From Escherichia coli DSM 30083 = JCM 1649 = ATCC 11775 (GTDB lineage Bacteria; Pseudomonadota; Gammaproteobacteria; Enterobacterales; Enterobacteriaceae), in NCBI RefSeq assembly GCF_003697165.2, contig NZ_CP033092.2:930001-994000 (forward strand): a stretch of DNA of 64,000 nt, in the 5' to 3' direction. The notes beneath the pieces are model-generated. The model made no database searches, was not told the DNA's origin, and saw nothing but the letters and a program-made list of their open reading frames with translations. Positions 38,034 to 46,306 of the stretch are shown here, piece by piece (within the stretch, counting starts at the first letter, position 1; every line of letters starts with the position of its first letter). The translations under genes were made by a program, and so were the position numbers.

Positions 38034-39659
38034 ATGAATATTTTCACAGAGGCTGCAAAACTCGAAGAGCAAAATTGTCCGTTTGCGATGGCGCAAATTG
38101 TTGATAGCCGAGGCTCAACCCCCCGCCATTCTGCACAAATGTTAGTGCGCGCCGATGGTTCTATCGTCGGTACAATTGGTGGCGGAATGGTTGAACGGAA
38201 GGTGATTGAAGAGTCGCTTCAGGCATTGCAGGAACGTAAGCCGCGATTATTCCATGGACGTATGGCTCGTAACGGTGCGGATGCTGTCGGGTCAGATTGT
38301 GGAGGTGCAATGTCAGTATTTATCAGCGTCCATGGTATGCGTCCACGTCTGGTGTTGATTGGTGCGGGGCATGTCAACCGGGCGATAGCCCAGAGTGCGG
38401 CGCTATTAGGATTTGATATCGCCGTTGCTGATATTTATCGCGAAAGCCTCAATCCTGAACTATTCCCACCATCAACCACGCTTCTCCATGCTGAGTCGTT
38501 TGGTGCGGCAGTGGAAGCACTGGATATTCGCCCTGATAATTTTGTCCTGATTGCCACGAATAATCAGGATCGTGAAGCCCTCGACAAACTCATTGAACAA
38601 CCCATTGCATGGCTGGGGTTGCTGGCAAGTCGCCGCAAGGTTCAGCTTTTCCTGCGCCAATTGCGTGAGAAAGGCGTGGCTGAAGAACATATTGCCCGTT
38701 TACATGCGCCCGTTGGTTACAACATAGGTGCGGAAACGCCGCAGGAGATCGCCATCAGCGTGCTGGCAGAAATATTACAGGTGAAAAATAACGCGCCGGG
38801 TGGGCTGATGATGAAGCCTTCTCATCCTTCCGGACACCAGCTGGTGGTGATTCGCGGTGCGGGGGATATCGCCAGTGGTGTAGCGCTACGTCTGTATCAT
38901 GCGGGTTTTAAAGTGATCATGTTGGAAGTGGAAAAACCGACAGTGATTCGTTGTACCGTGGCGTTTGCCCAGGCCGTGTTCGATGGCGAAATGACGGTCG
39001 AAGGCGTCACCGCCCGCCTGGCAACCAGCTCTGCGGAAGCGATGAAACTTACCGAACGCGGATTTATCCCTGTGATGGTAGATCCCACCTGTTCATTGCT
39101 TGATGAACTGAAACCGCTTTGCGTGGTGGACGCTATTCTGGCGAAACAGAATTTGGGAACGCGGGCAGATATGGCACCAGTAACAATCGCGCTTGGGCCG
39201 GGCTTTACTGCAGGGAAGGATTGTCATGCGGTAATTGAAACAAATCGCGGGCACTGGCTCGGTCAGGTGATTTACTCAGGTTGTGCGCAGGAGAATACCG
39301 GTGTTCCCGGCAATATTATGGGGCATACCACCCGACGAGTGATCCGCGCTCCTGCTGCAGGCATTATGCGATCCAACGTGAAATTAGGCGATCTGGTGAA
39401 AGAGGGCGATGTCATTGCCTGGATTGGTGAGCATGAAATTAAAGCACCGTTGACGGGGATGGTGCGTGGCTTGTTGAACGACGGACTGGCCGTGGTCGGT
39501 GGTTTTAAAATTGGTGATATCGATCCTCGTGGTGAAACGGCTGATTTCACCAGCGTTTCTGATAAAGCCCGGGCGATTGGCGGCGGCGTACTTGAGGCGT
39601 TAATGATGTTGATGCATCAGGGCGTTAAAGCGACAAAAGAAGTGCTGGAAGTGGCTTAA
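38034..39659 (+). CDS. yqeB: Molybdenum hydroxylase maturation protein YqeB
   Basis: 541-residue protein. Residues ~1-240 are an XdhC/CoxF-type chaperone domain with SRGSTPRHSAQMLV, GTIGGGMVER and a Rossmann GAGHVNRAIAQSAALLGF. The rest (~260-541) is the YqeB-specific part beginning VVIRGAGDIASGVALRL, a second Rossmann-like motif. Thought to insert the terminal sulfur or selenium ligand on Moco; this is inference from family context. Start ATG at 38034 after ATTGAGGTTGGT. Convergent with yqeA. Confidence 0.87.
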   Translation: MNIFTEAAKLEEQNCPFAMAQIVDSRGSTPRHSAQMLVRADGSIVGTIGGGMVERKVIEESLQALQERKPRLFHGRMARNGADAVGSDCGGAMSVFISVHGMRPRLVLIGAGHVNRAIAQSAALLGFDIAVADIYRESLNPELFPPSTTLLHAESFGAAVEALDIRPDNFVLIATNNQDREALDKLIEQPIAWLGLLASRRKVQLFLRQLREKGVAEEHIARLHAPVGYNIGAETPQEIAISVLAEILQVKNNAPGGLMMKPSHPSGHQLVVIRGAGDIASGVALRLYHAGFKVIMLEVEKPTVIRCTVAFAQAVFDGEMTVEGVTARLATSSAEAMKLTERGFIPVMVDPTCSLLDELKPLCVVDAILAKQNLGTRADMAPVTIALGPGFTAGKDCHAVIETNRGHWLGQVIYSGCAQENTGVPGNIMGHTTRRVIRAPAAGIMRSNVKLGDLVKEGDVIAWIGEHEIKAPLTGMVRGLLNDGLAVVGGFKIGDIDPRGETADFTSVSDKARAIGGGVLEALMMLMHQGVKATKEVLEVA

Positions 39660-39667
39660 ATGAAAAT

Positions 39668-39696
39668 GGCCGGATGGTATTACCCATCCGGCCTTT
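39668..39696. terminator. Bidirectional terminator between yqeB and yqeA
   Basis: GGCCGGATGG / CCATCCGGCC, a 10-bp perfect stem with loop TATTAC, between the convergent stops of yqeB and yqeA; TTTAAA follows on the plus strand and ATTTTCA on the minus strand. Confidence 0.85.
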
Positions 39697-39699
39697 AAA

Positions 39700-40632
39700 T
39701 TACTGACAAATCACCGTTCCGGTTTTGCCTTCAATCCCTTCTTTCGCTTTGCTCAATACGGTAATCAGTGCTTCACGACCTGCGCGAGAGCGAGCAAACG
39801 AGGCGGCAGCTTCCACTTTAGGCAGCATAGAACCTTTCGCAAAATGACCTTCTTCGATAAAGCGTTCAGCATCACTTAACGACAGGCGATCGAGCCACTG
39901 TTCATTCTCTTTTCCGAAGTTAATGGCCACTTTTTCTACCGCAGTCAGAATGATCAGCATATCGGCATCGATCATTTCTGCTAAACGGGCGCTGGCCCAG
40001 TCTTTATCGATAACCGCGCTGGCACCACGCAGATGGTTACCTTCACGAATAACAGGGATACCACCACCGCCAACGGTGATCACCACCTGTCCGGCATCTA
40101 CCAGAGCTTTAACCGTTTCTTTTTCAATGATATCAACCGGTTTTGGCGAAGCAACGACACGACGATAGCCGCGACCCGCATCTTCTTTCAGAGTGTAACC
40201 CTGTTTTGTCAGTAGCTCTGCTTCTTGCTCGGTAAAGAACGAACCAATCGGCTTGGTCGGGTTGAGGAATGCCGGATCGTTAGCATCGACTTCGACCTGG
40301 GTAACCAGCGTTGCTACAGGTTTATTAATGCCACGAGAAAGCAGTTCTTCTCTTAAGGCGTTTTGTAGATCGTAACCAATATAACCCTGGCTTAAGGCAA
40401 CACAGACAGACATCGGCAGCATTGGCGAGTGCGCTTCAGTTTTTGCTGCAGCTTCAAAGGCCTGGTTAATCATGCCCACCTGTGGCCCGTTGCCATGAGT
40501 GACGATGACCTCATGTCCCTGGGCAATTAAATCAACAATTGCCTGAGAAGTAATTTTTACCGCTTTCATTTGCCCAGCCAGGTCATCGCCCAGCGCATTC
40601 CCGCCCAGGGCGAGAACAATTTTCTTACTCAT
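39700..40632 (-). CDS. yqeA: Carbamate kinase-like protein YqeA
   Basis: 310-residue member of the carbamate kinase family (amino-acid kinase fold), with LALGGNALGDD at the N-terminus and VTHGNGPQVG near residue 45, both family signatures. It would make ATP and carbamate from carbamoyl phosphate and ADP. As the last gene of ygeW-dpaL-ygeY-hyuA-yqeA it is the natural energy-conserving step if YgeW releases carbamoyl phosphate from a ureido compound; that link is inference. Confidence 0.92.
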   Translation of the reverse strand: MSKKIVLALGGNALGDDLAGQMKAVKITSQAIVDLIAQGHEVIVTHGNGPQVGMINQAFEAAAKTEAHSPMLPMSVCVALSQGYIGYDLQNALREELLSRGINKPVATLVTQVEVDANDPAFLNPTKPIGSFFTEQEAELLTKQGYTLKEDAGRGYRRVVASPKPVDIIEKETVKALVDAGQVVITVGGGGIPVIREGNHLRGASAVIDKDWASARLAEMIDADMLIILTAVEKVAINFGKENEQWLDRLSLSDAERFIEEGHFAKGSMLPKVEAAASFARSRAGREALITVLSKAKEGIEGKTGTVICQ

Positions 40633-40679
40633 TTTTCCTCACTCATCATTCTTGATTGTGTATAGATCCCTGGCAGTGG

Positions 40680-42065
40680 TTAGAGCACGGGAGGGACAAA
40701 CGGTTTGCGTCGCAGGAAACGACCTCGCCCGGCTTTGCCTGTAAAGGTGCCGTCGCAGAAAATCGTTTCACCACGGGATAATGTTCTGACAATCGCGCCC
40801 TGACAGGTAAACCCCTCCCAGGGCGAGTAGTCGGCGTTGTCGTGGAGATGGCGATGCTGAATTTGTTGGCTCTGACGTGGGTCGATAATCACCACGTCAC
40901 CATCGGAACCGGGCGCTAATATCCCTTTTTGCGGCCACAGGCCAAACAGCCTGGCGGGCATTGCACTGGTTAACTCAACAAAACGCTCCAGTGAGATACG
41001 TCCCGTCATCACGCCACTGGAGAACAGCAGTTGCATGCGGTTCTCCACACCGGGTAAGCCATTTGGGCAGCGGCTGAAATCGCCTTTAGAAATTTGCAGG
41101 CGTTGAGCCATCGAGAAGGTGCAGTGATCGGTTGCCACCACGTCAATCGCACCATCGCTGATGCCACACCACAGTTTGTCCTGCTCGCGTACGTTACGCA
41201 GCGGTGGGCTAAGAATGAACTTCATGCCATCTTCTGTATCGTAACTGCGTTCGTCCAACAGGAGATATTGTGGGCAGGTTTCAACCCAGACTGGCTGGTG
41301 ATTCGCACGGGCAAGACGCAGATAATCCAGACCTAAGCCGTTAGACAGGTGCACGATATAGAGCGGGGCGTTACCGGCAATTTGTGCCAGGTTAATCATG
41401 CGGGCGATGGCTTCCGCTTCGCATTCCAGAGGTCGACTCAAGGCATGATAACGCGGCGCGGTTAACCCTGCGGCGATAAACTCCGCCCGCTTGCTGGCGA
41501 TAGCTGCGTCATTTTCCGGGTGTACGGTGGTCAGCGCGCCGGACTCATGCAAGCGGCGTAATGCCTGCAACACTTCATCATCGTTGAGTTTATATTGATA
41601 GGTTAAATAGAGTTTAAAACTGCTCAGTCCTTCCTCAACCATCATCGGAATTTCGTCGAGGATAGCGTGATTAATATGTTGAATGACACCGTGAAAGCTG
41701 TAGTCGATGACTGCTTTGTGGGCGGCATAACCGCGATAAACTTCCAGTTGATGGCGTAACCGGCAGCCATTTGGGCCAAATCCCATATGGTCAATAATGG
41801 TTGTTGTACCGCCACACGCAGCAGCGCGGGTACCGGTAAAAAAATCATCACAACTGCGCGCGATGCCGACATCAATATTGAAATGCGTATGGACATCCAC
41901 GCCGCCAGGGAAAACGTAACAGCCAGAGGCATCAATTTCTTCGCAAGGGAGTTGCGGCGAAATATCGGTACCCAACTGGCGAACAATCCCGCTTTCAATC
42001 AGCAAATCCTGCTTCGCCTGTCCATCTGCATTAACAACAATGCCGTTTTTTATCAATACGCGCAT
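40680..42065 (-). CDS. hyuA: D-phenylhydantoinase HyuA (YgeZ)
   Basis: Dihydropyrimidinase-family cyclic amidohydrolase, 461 residues. The E. coli enzyme opens phenylhydantoin in vitro; in this cluster a hydantoin-like purine fragment is the likelier substrate. Metal motifs: DVHTHFNID (~residues 56-64), the carbamylated lysine in SFKLYLTY, and the aspartate of VATDHCTFS. The ATG at 42065 follows TTTGGAGTTTGCT; a TTG-started extension of four residues is weaker. Lies between ygeY and yqeA. Confidence 0.92.
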   Translation of the reverse strand: MRVLIKNGIVVNADGQAKQDLLIESGIVRQLGTDISPQLPCEEIDASGCYVFPGGVDVHTHFNIDVGIARSCDDFFTGTRAAACGGTTTIIDHMGFGPNGCRLRHQLEVYRGYAAHKAVIDYSFHGVIQHINHAILDEIPMMVEEGLSSFKLYLTYQYKLNDDEVLQALRRLHESGALTTVHPENDAAIASKRAEFIAAGLTAPRYHALSRPLECEAEAIARMINLAQIAGNAPLYIVHLSNGLGLDYLRLARANHQPVWVETCPQYLLLDERSYDTEDGMKFILSPPLRNVREQDKLWCGISDGAIDVVATDHCTFSMAQRLQISKGDFSRCPNGLPGVENRMQLLFSSGVMTGRISLERFVELTSAMPARLFGLWPQKGILAPGSDGDVVIIDPRQSQQIQHRHLHDNADYSPWEGFTCQGAIVRTLSRGETIFCDGTFTGKAGRGRFLRRKPFVPPVL

Positions 42066-42080
42066 AGCAAACTCCAAAAA

Positions 42081-42100
42081 CCCTCCGGCGAACCGGAGGG
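42081..42100 (-). other. Intercistronic hairpin between ygeY and hyuA
   Basis: CCCTCCGG-CGAA-CCGGAGGG (UUCG loop on the minus strand), an 8-bp perfect stem between the ygeY stop and the hyuA ribosome-binding site. The minus-strand tail TTTTTGG is a short U-run, so partial termination is possible. Confidence 0.65.
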
Positions 42101-42117
42101 GGATAAGTGAAGAGTAA

Positions 42118-43329
42118 TTATTCGGTTGCCAGCCAGCTTAATGGGATTGCAGCGTACATAGCGGCACAGGTTACCAGGTGAGATTTCCAGGTTTTTTCGT
42201 TTGGCGCGTGCGCTTCCGGTTCTTTACCAGGGCCAAAACCGATGACCGGAATGCCGTGGCGACCCATGATGGATACGCCGTTAGTTGAGAAGGTCCACTT
42301 ATCAACGACAGGCGCTTTACCAAACAGCCCTTCATAAGCATTCACCAGTGCTTTAACGGTGAAGTGATCTTCTTCCACTTTCCAGGTCGGGAAGTAGCAT
42401 TCGGTTGGGTAAACCAGGCCAGTCCAGGATGGGCGGTCGTAGTTGTACATAGAAACAACCGCGTTAGCTTTCTGTACTGCAGGCAGGGCGCGGATCTCGT
42501 CCAGCGCGCCTTCCCAGGTTTCGCCCCAGGTCAGACGACGGTCGATTGAAACTGCGCAGCTGTCTGCGACAGCGCAACGGCTTGGGGAGGTGAAGAAAAT
42601 TTCAGAAACGGTGAGGGTGCCTTTGCCGAGGAATTCGTCATAACCCAGACGTTGGGAGAGTTCTTGTAATTCGCCAAGAATTGGACCCATTTTGAAAATG
42701 GCGTTATCACCACGTTCTGGTGCCGAACCGTGGCAGCTAACACCCTGAACATCAATGCGAATTTCCATACGACCGCGTTGACCACGGTATACCTGGCAGT
42801 CGGTTGGTTCGGTACTGACCACAAATTCCGGGCGAATGCCGGATTGTTCAATAATGTATTGCCAGCACAGACCGTCGCAGTCTTCTTCCTGCACAGTACC
42901 GGTGACCAGCAGGGTATATTCATCTTCCAGACCGAGATCTTTAATGATTTTTCCGGCATATACCATAGACGCCATGCCGCCTTCCTGGTCGGAAGTACCA
43001 CGACCACCGATCAGCTCGTCGGTTTCCATGCCTTCATACGGATCGAAGTCCCAGTTTTTGATGTTGCCAATGCCGACTGTATCGATATGAGCGTCCATTG
43101 CCACCAGACGCGGGCCGTGGCCGATATAACCGAGAACATTGCCCATTGGGTCGATTTCAACTTTATCGAAGCCGACTTTTTCCATCTCTTCTTTAATACG
43201 ATGTACTACGCGTTTCTCGTCGCAGCTTTCACTGGGAATAGCAACCATATCGCGCAGGAAGCGAGTCATGTCTGCCTGGTAATCTTTTGCTTTTTCAAGA
43301 ATCAGTTTGAATGGAATATTCTTAGCCAT
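42118..43329 (-). CDS. ygeY: M20-family metallohydrolase YgeY
   Basis: 403-residue zinc hydrolase of the ArgE/DapE/carboxypeptidase G2 group. Motifs: MDAHIDTVG (metal His and Asp, ~residues 74-82), [13 protein letters not shown] (bridging Asp), EEDCDG and the EPTD segment. Family annotation ties it to the same selenium/molybdenum gene set. In a urate route it could remove a carbamoyl or ureido group ahead of diaminopropionate; the substrate is not proven. Start ATG at 43329 after TCTGGAGAAAAATA. Confidence 0.9.
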
Positions 43330-43350
43330 TATTTTTCTCCAGATTTTTTA

Positions 43351-43369
43351 CTCCCCGTTTTGCAGGGAG
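43351..43369 (-). other. Intercistronic hairpin between dpaL and ygeY
   Basis: CTCCC / GGGAG stem around a 9-nt loop in the 57-bp gap, followed on the minus strand by a short T-rich tract before the ygeY ribosome-binding site. Weaker than the neighbouring intercistronic hairpins. Confidence 0.45.
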
Positions 43370-43386
43370 CAGTTCCAATAGGGTGA

Positions 43387-44583
43387 TTAAGGTGCTACAG
43401 CGTGTTTGCCTTCCCAGACAACTTCGCGGTAGTGCTTCACGTCGGTGTCGCCTTCAGTGCTGATAACCAGCACCACGGCATCTTTGTTCAGCGCCAGTTT
43501 TTCCATCAGGCTTTGACGTTGCGGGTGATAATGAACCGCTGCGAGAACGCCCAAACCGACAGCGCCGGATTCACCGGAGATGATGCGCGGGTCGTTGCCA
43601 TACGGATTACCCAGCACGCGCATACCTAATGCGGCAACGCTGTCCTGGCAGGAGATGAATTGGGTGGCGCAGTTACGTAGGATTTCCCAGCCCAGTGGGT
43701 TAGGTTCGCCGCAGGCCAGGCCCGCCATGATGGTGGCCATATCACCGCCAACGTTGACGATGTCGCCTTTGACGCCGGAGCGATAAATACAGTCAGCTTT
43801 GTCAGGTTCAACAATAATGCTGTGCAGATTTTGCGGGCTATAGACGTCGACCAGATAACCCAGCACACCACCGGCCATTGCACCGACACCGGCTTGCAGC
43901 AGAACGTGTGTCGGGGTGACGCCCATTTCACGCATTTGCTCGACGGCTTCATCCGCCAGTGTTGCGTAGCCTTGCATGATCCAGGTTGGGATTTTGGTGT
44001 AACCTTCCCATGCCGTGTCCTGTACCACTTCCCAGCCGTGCTGCTGCGCGTGTTGCATGGTCAGGCGAACGGTATCGTCATAGTTCATATCCGTGACGAT
44101 GCACTCGGCACCGAGGTTTAGAATGGCGTCAACGCGTTCCTGAGCAGAACCTTTCGGCATGTAAATCACCGCATTCTGTCCGAGTTGCTGTGCTGCCCAT
44201 GCCACACCGCGCCCGTGGTTGCCGTCGGTGGTAGTCGCGAAAGTCATTTTTTCGCCGATGGCATTTTTCAGGTGCTCAAATGACAGCGTTTCGATATCAA
44301 GATGATATTTTTCACACAATAATTGAGCGATGGCGTACGCACCGCCGAGCATTTTGAAGGCGTTCAGACCGAATCGTTTTGATTCGTCTTTGACGAGAAT
44401 TTTCTTTACACCAAACAGGTTTGCGAGATCGTCCAGCGCACAAAGCGGTGTTGGGTGATAACCAGCAATTTTCTGGTGGAACTGGCGTGCCAGTTTTGCC
44501 TGGCTTTGCGAAAAAAGCGGTGATGTTTCGCCGTTGAAAAATTTGTTATCGGCGATATCAATCTTCAATGAGAAAACGGACAT
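43387..44583 (-). CDS. dpaL: 2,3-diaminopropionate ammonia-lyase DpaL (YgeX)
   Basis: PLP enzyme (fold type II) that splits D- or L-2,3-diaminopropionate to pyruvate and two ammonia. It is 398 residues. The PLP lysine lies in RFGLNAFKMLGG (~residue 78), and the glycine-rich phosphate loop is GVGAMAGGVLG. Its activity is established for E. coli, so it anchors the end of the pathway encoded by this operon: carbon leaves as pyruvate. Confidence 0.95.
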   Translation of the reverse strand: MSVFSLKIDIADNKFFNGETSPLFSQSQAKLARQFHQKIAGYHPTPLCALDDLANLFGVKKILVKDESKRFGLNAFKMLGGAYAIAQLLCEKYHLDIETLSFEHLKNAIGEKMTFATTTDGNHGRGVAWAAQQLGQNAVIYMPKGSAQERVDAILNLGAECIVTDMNYDDTVRLTMQHAQQHGWEVVQDTAWEGYTKIPTWIMQGYATLADEAVEQMREMGVTPTHVLLQAGVGAMAGGVLGYLVDVYSPQNLHSIIVEPDKADCIYRSGVKGDIVNVGGDMATIMAGLACGEPNPLGWEILRNCATQFISCQDSVAALGMRVLGNPYGNDPRIISGESGAVGLGVLAAVHYHPQRQSLMEKLALNKDAVVLVISTEGDTDVKHYREVVWEGKHAVAP

Positions 44584-44612
44584 ATCCTATCCTTTTGGCC
44601 TCTGGAAATAGA

Positions 44613-44634
44613 GGGCCGACCAGCTGATCGGCCC
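44613..44634 (-). other. Intercistronic hairpin between ygeW and dpaL
   Basis: GGGCCGA / TCGGCCC, a 7-bp perfect stem with loop CCAGCTGA, in the 57-bp gap. No clear U-run, so it may set mRNA stability rather than stop transcription. Confidence 0.6.
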
Positions 44635-44640
44635 GAGGGG

Positions 44641-45831
44641 TTATTTCACGCGTTCTTGCGCTTCTTTCAGCAGTTGCTCGAGCAGTGCACCTGGTTTGGC
44701 GTATTTACGGGACAGGATCATCGCGGCGATGATATAAGGCTTCCAGCTGGCTTCTTTGTAGGTAGCGATACGGTATTTTTCGAATACGCCTTCAGTCACT
44801 TCACCTTCTTTGCAGGATACGCCGCTGATATCAGCTGGCAGGCAGTGCATGTACAGAGCTTCGCCATCACGGGTCAGTTCCATCATCTCTTCAGTACAAT
44901 GCCAGTCTTTGTGTTGCGCGTTCTGTGCCAGACACTGTTTTTCCAGTGCTTTTAAGCCTTCGTGATCGTTCGCACGCAGCAATTCAGTACGCTCTTCCAT
45001 CACTTTGTAAGGTGCCCATGACTTCGGATAAACGATGTCTGCGTCTTTGAAGGCTTCTTCCATGCTGGTGACCTGACGGAAGCTACCACCGGAGGCTTTA
45101 GCATTGTTTTTAGCAACTTCAACGACATCCGGGATCAGGTCGTAGCCTTCCGGATGGGCCAGGGTGACATCCATACCGAAGCGGGTCATCAGACCGATGA
45201 TGCCTTGTGGTACAGAGAGCGGTTTGCCATAGCTTGGGGAGTAGGCCCAGGTCATGGCGATTTTTTTACCTTTCAGGTTTTCCAGTGAACCAAAGTGTTC
45301 ACGTAACCATGCCAGATCAGCCATTGATTGAGTCGGGTGGTCAATATCGCATTGCAGGTTCACTAAAGCCGGACGCTGTGGCAGAACCCCTTGTTTGTAG
45401 CCGTCATCAAGTGCCGCGCCAACTTCACGCATATAGGCGTTGCCTGCGCCCAGATACATATCGTCGCGAATACCGATAGCGTCAGCGCAGAAGGAGATCA
45501 TATTGGCGGTTTCACGCACGGTTTCGCCGTGAGCGATTTGTGATTTTCCTTCGTCAAGATCTTGTTGTGCAAGGCCGAGCAGGTTAAGCGCGGAAGCATA
45601 AGAGAAGCGGGTACGGGTGGAATTGTCGCGGAATACGGAAATACCTAATCCACTATTAAAGACTTTGGTTGAGATGTTTTCAGCACGCAGTGCTTTTAAC
45701 GCGGCGGCAACGTCCAGTACTTGTTTCAGTTCGTCTGGCGTCTGTTCCCACGTTAACAAAAAATCTTTTTCATGCAGGTGAGAGGTCAGCGAATTGATAT
45801 CCTTAATCAGCTCATTAACAGTTTTCATCAT
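44641..45831 (-). CDS. ygeW: Knotted carbamoyltransferase YgeW
   Basis: 396-residue member of the aspartate/ornithine carbamoyltransferase superfamily. The carbamoyl-phosphate motif is FRDNSTRTRF (~residues 67-76), and the C-terminal HCLPAD motif is near residue 331. The E. coli protein has been studied structurally without finding its acceptor amino acid; it does not act as a standard OTC or ATC. In this operon a ureido derivative of diaminopropionate is a reasonable candidate. First gene of ygeW-dpaL-ygeY-hyuA-yqeA. Confidence 0.92.
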   Translation of the reverse strand: MMKTVNELIKDINSLTSHLHEKDFLLTWEQTPDELKQVLDVAAALKALRAENISTKVFNSGLGISVFRDNSTRTRFSYASALNLLGLAQQDLDEGKSQIAHGETVRETANMISFCADAIGIRDDMYLGAGNAYMREVGAALDDGYKQGVLPQRPALVNLQCDIDHPTQSMADLAWLREHFGSLENLKGKKIAMTWAYSPSYGKPLSVPQGIIGLMTRFGMDVTLAHPEGYDLIPDVVEVAKNNAKASGGSFRQVTSMEEAFKDADIVYPKSWAPYKVMEERTELLRANDHEGLKALEKQCLAQNAQHKDWHCTEEMMELTRDGEALYMHCLPADISGVSCKEGEVTEGVFEKYRIATYKEASWKPYIIAAMILSRKYAKPGALLEQLLKEAQERVK

Positions 45832-46306
45832 AAAGTCCCGATAGTGGAATGACAGGCAAAGTGGTTTATTTCACTGTGACGTGCCAAAGTGATTGGTGTT
45901 TTCACAGCTATACCTGGGACTAACAATAAGTGTGCCAGAATTATCCACGCGGCTGCGAAAGGCTAATTTGACGGATAATGTGTGGGGTTGATCACATATT
46001 GATGCCAGTTTCCGGTTGTTTTTAAAATACGAAAACGTTTGGCTTTTTTTATCACGTTATTTATTTGCTGCTAAGTATCAGAAATAAGATAAAGAGGCAG
46101 GCTATCTCTCTTCAGTTTGATAAACTTGCCGCTGTAATTCTCATATTGATATAGAAATGTGATATCTCTTCCATAATTTTATTAGAAAGTGATAAAAATC
46201 TTATGTTTTTATCAAAGCCAATTTCGCCTGAGTTAATATCATCATGATCTGTGAACCATCAACGTCTTCAATGATCGACTTTTAAGTAAGTCTGGAAGGT
46301 AAAGCT
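45832..46306. other. ygeW-ygeV divergent intergenic region
   Basis: 475 bp without a supported gene, AT-rich from 46020 on. It holds the control of both the ygeW operon and ygeV. Three TGGCA -24-like blocks face ygeW, the best being listed separately. ATCATCATGAT (46238-46248), 59 bp before ygeV, shares the ATCA-N3-TGAT core with the palindromes upstream of ygfK and xdhA. Confidence 0.6.
45921..45937 (-). promoter_or_regulatory. Candidate sigma-54 promoter of ygeW operon
   Basis: Minus-strand TGGCACACTTATTGTTA has a perfect TGGCAC and TTG at the right spacing, but T instead of C at the -12 GC. Start would be near 45912, about 80 nt before the ygeW ATG. A competing TGGCACG block at 45879-45885 region lacks any -12 match. 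Confidence 0.45.

Noticed and set aside
45879..45894. Perfect TGGCACG -24 block facing ygeW as its sigma-54 promoter
   Set aside because: The -12 block reads AGTG, without the required GC, so the nearby element at 45921-45937 is preferred.
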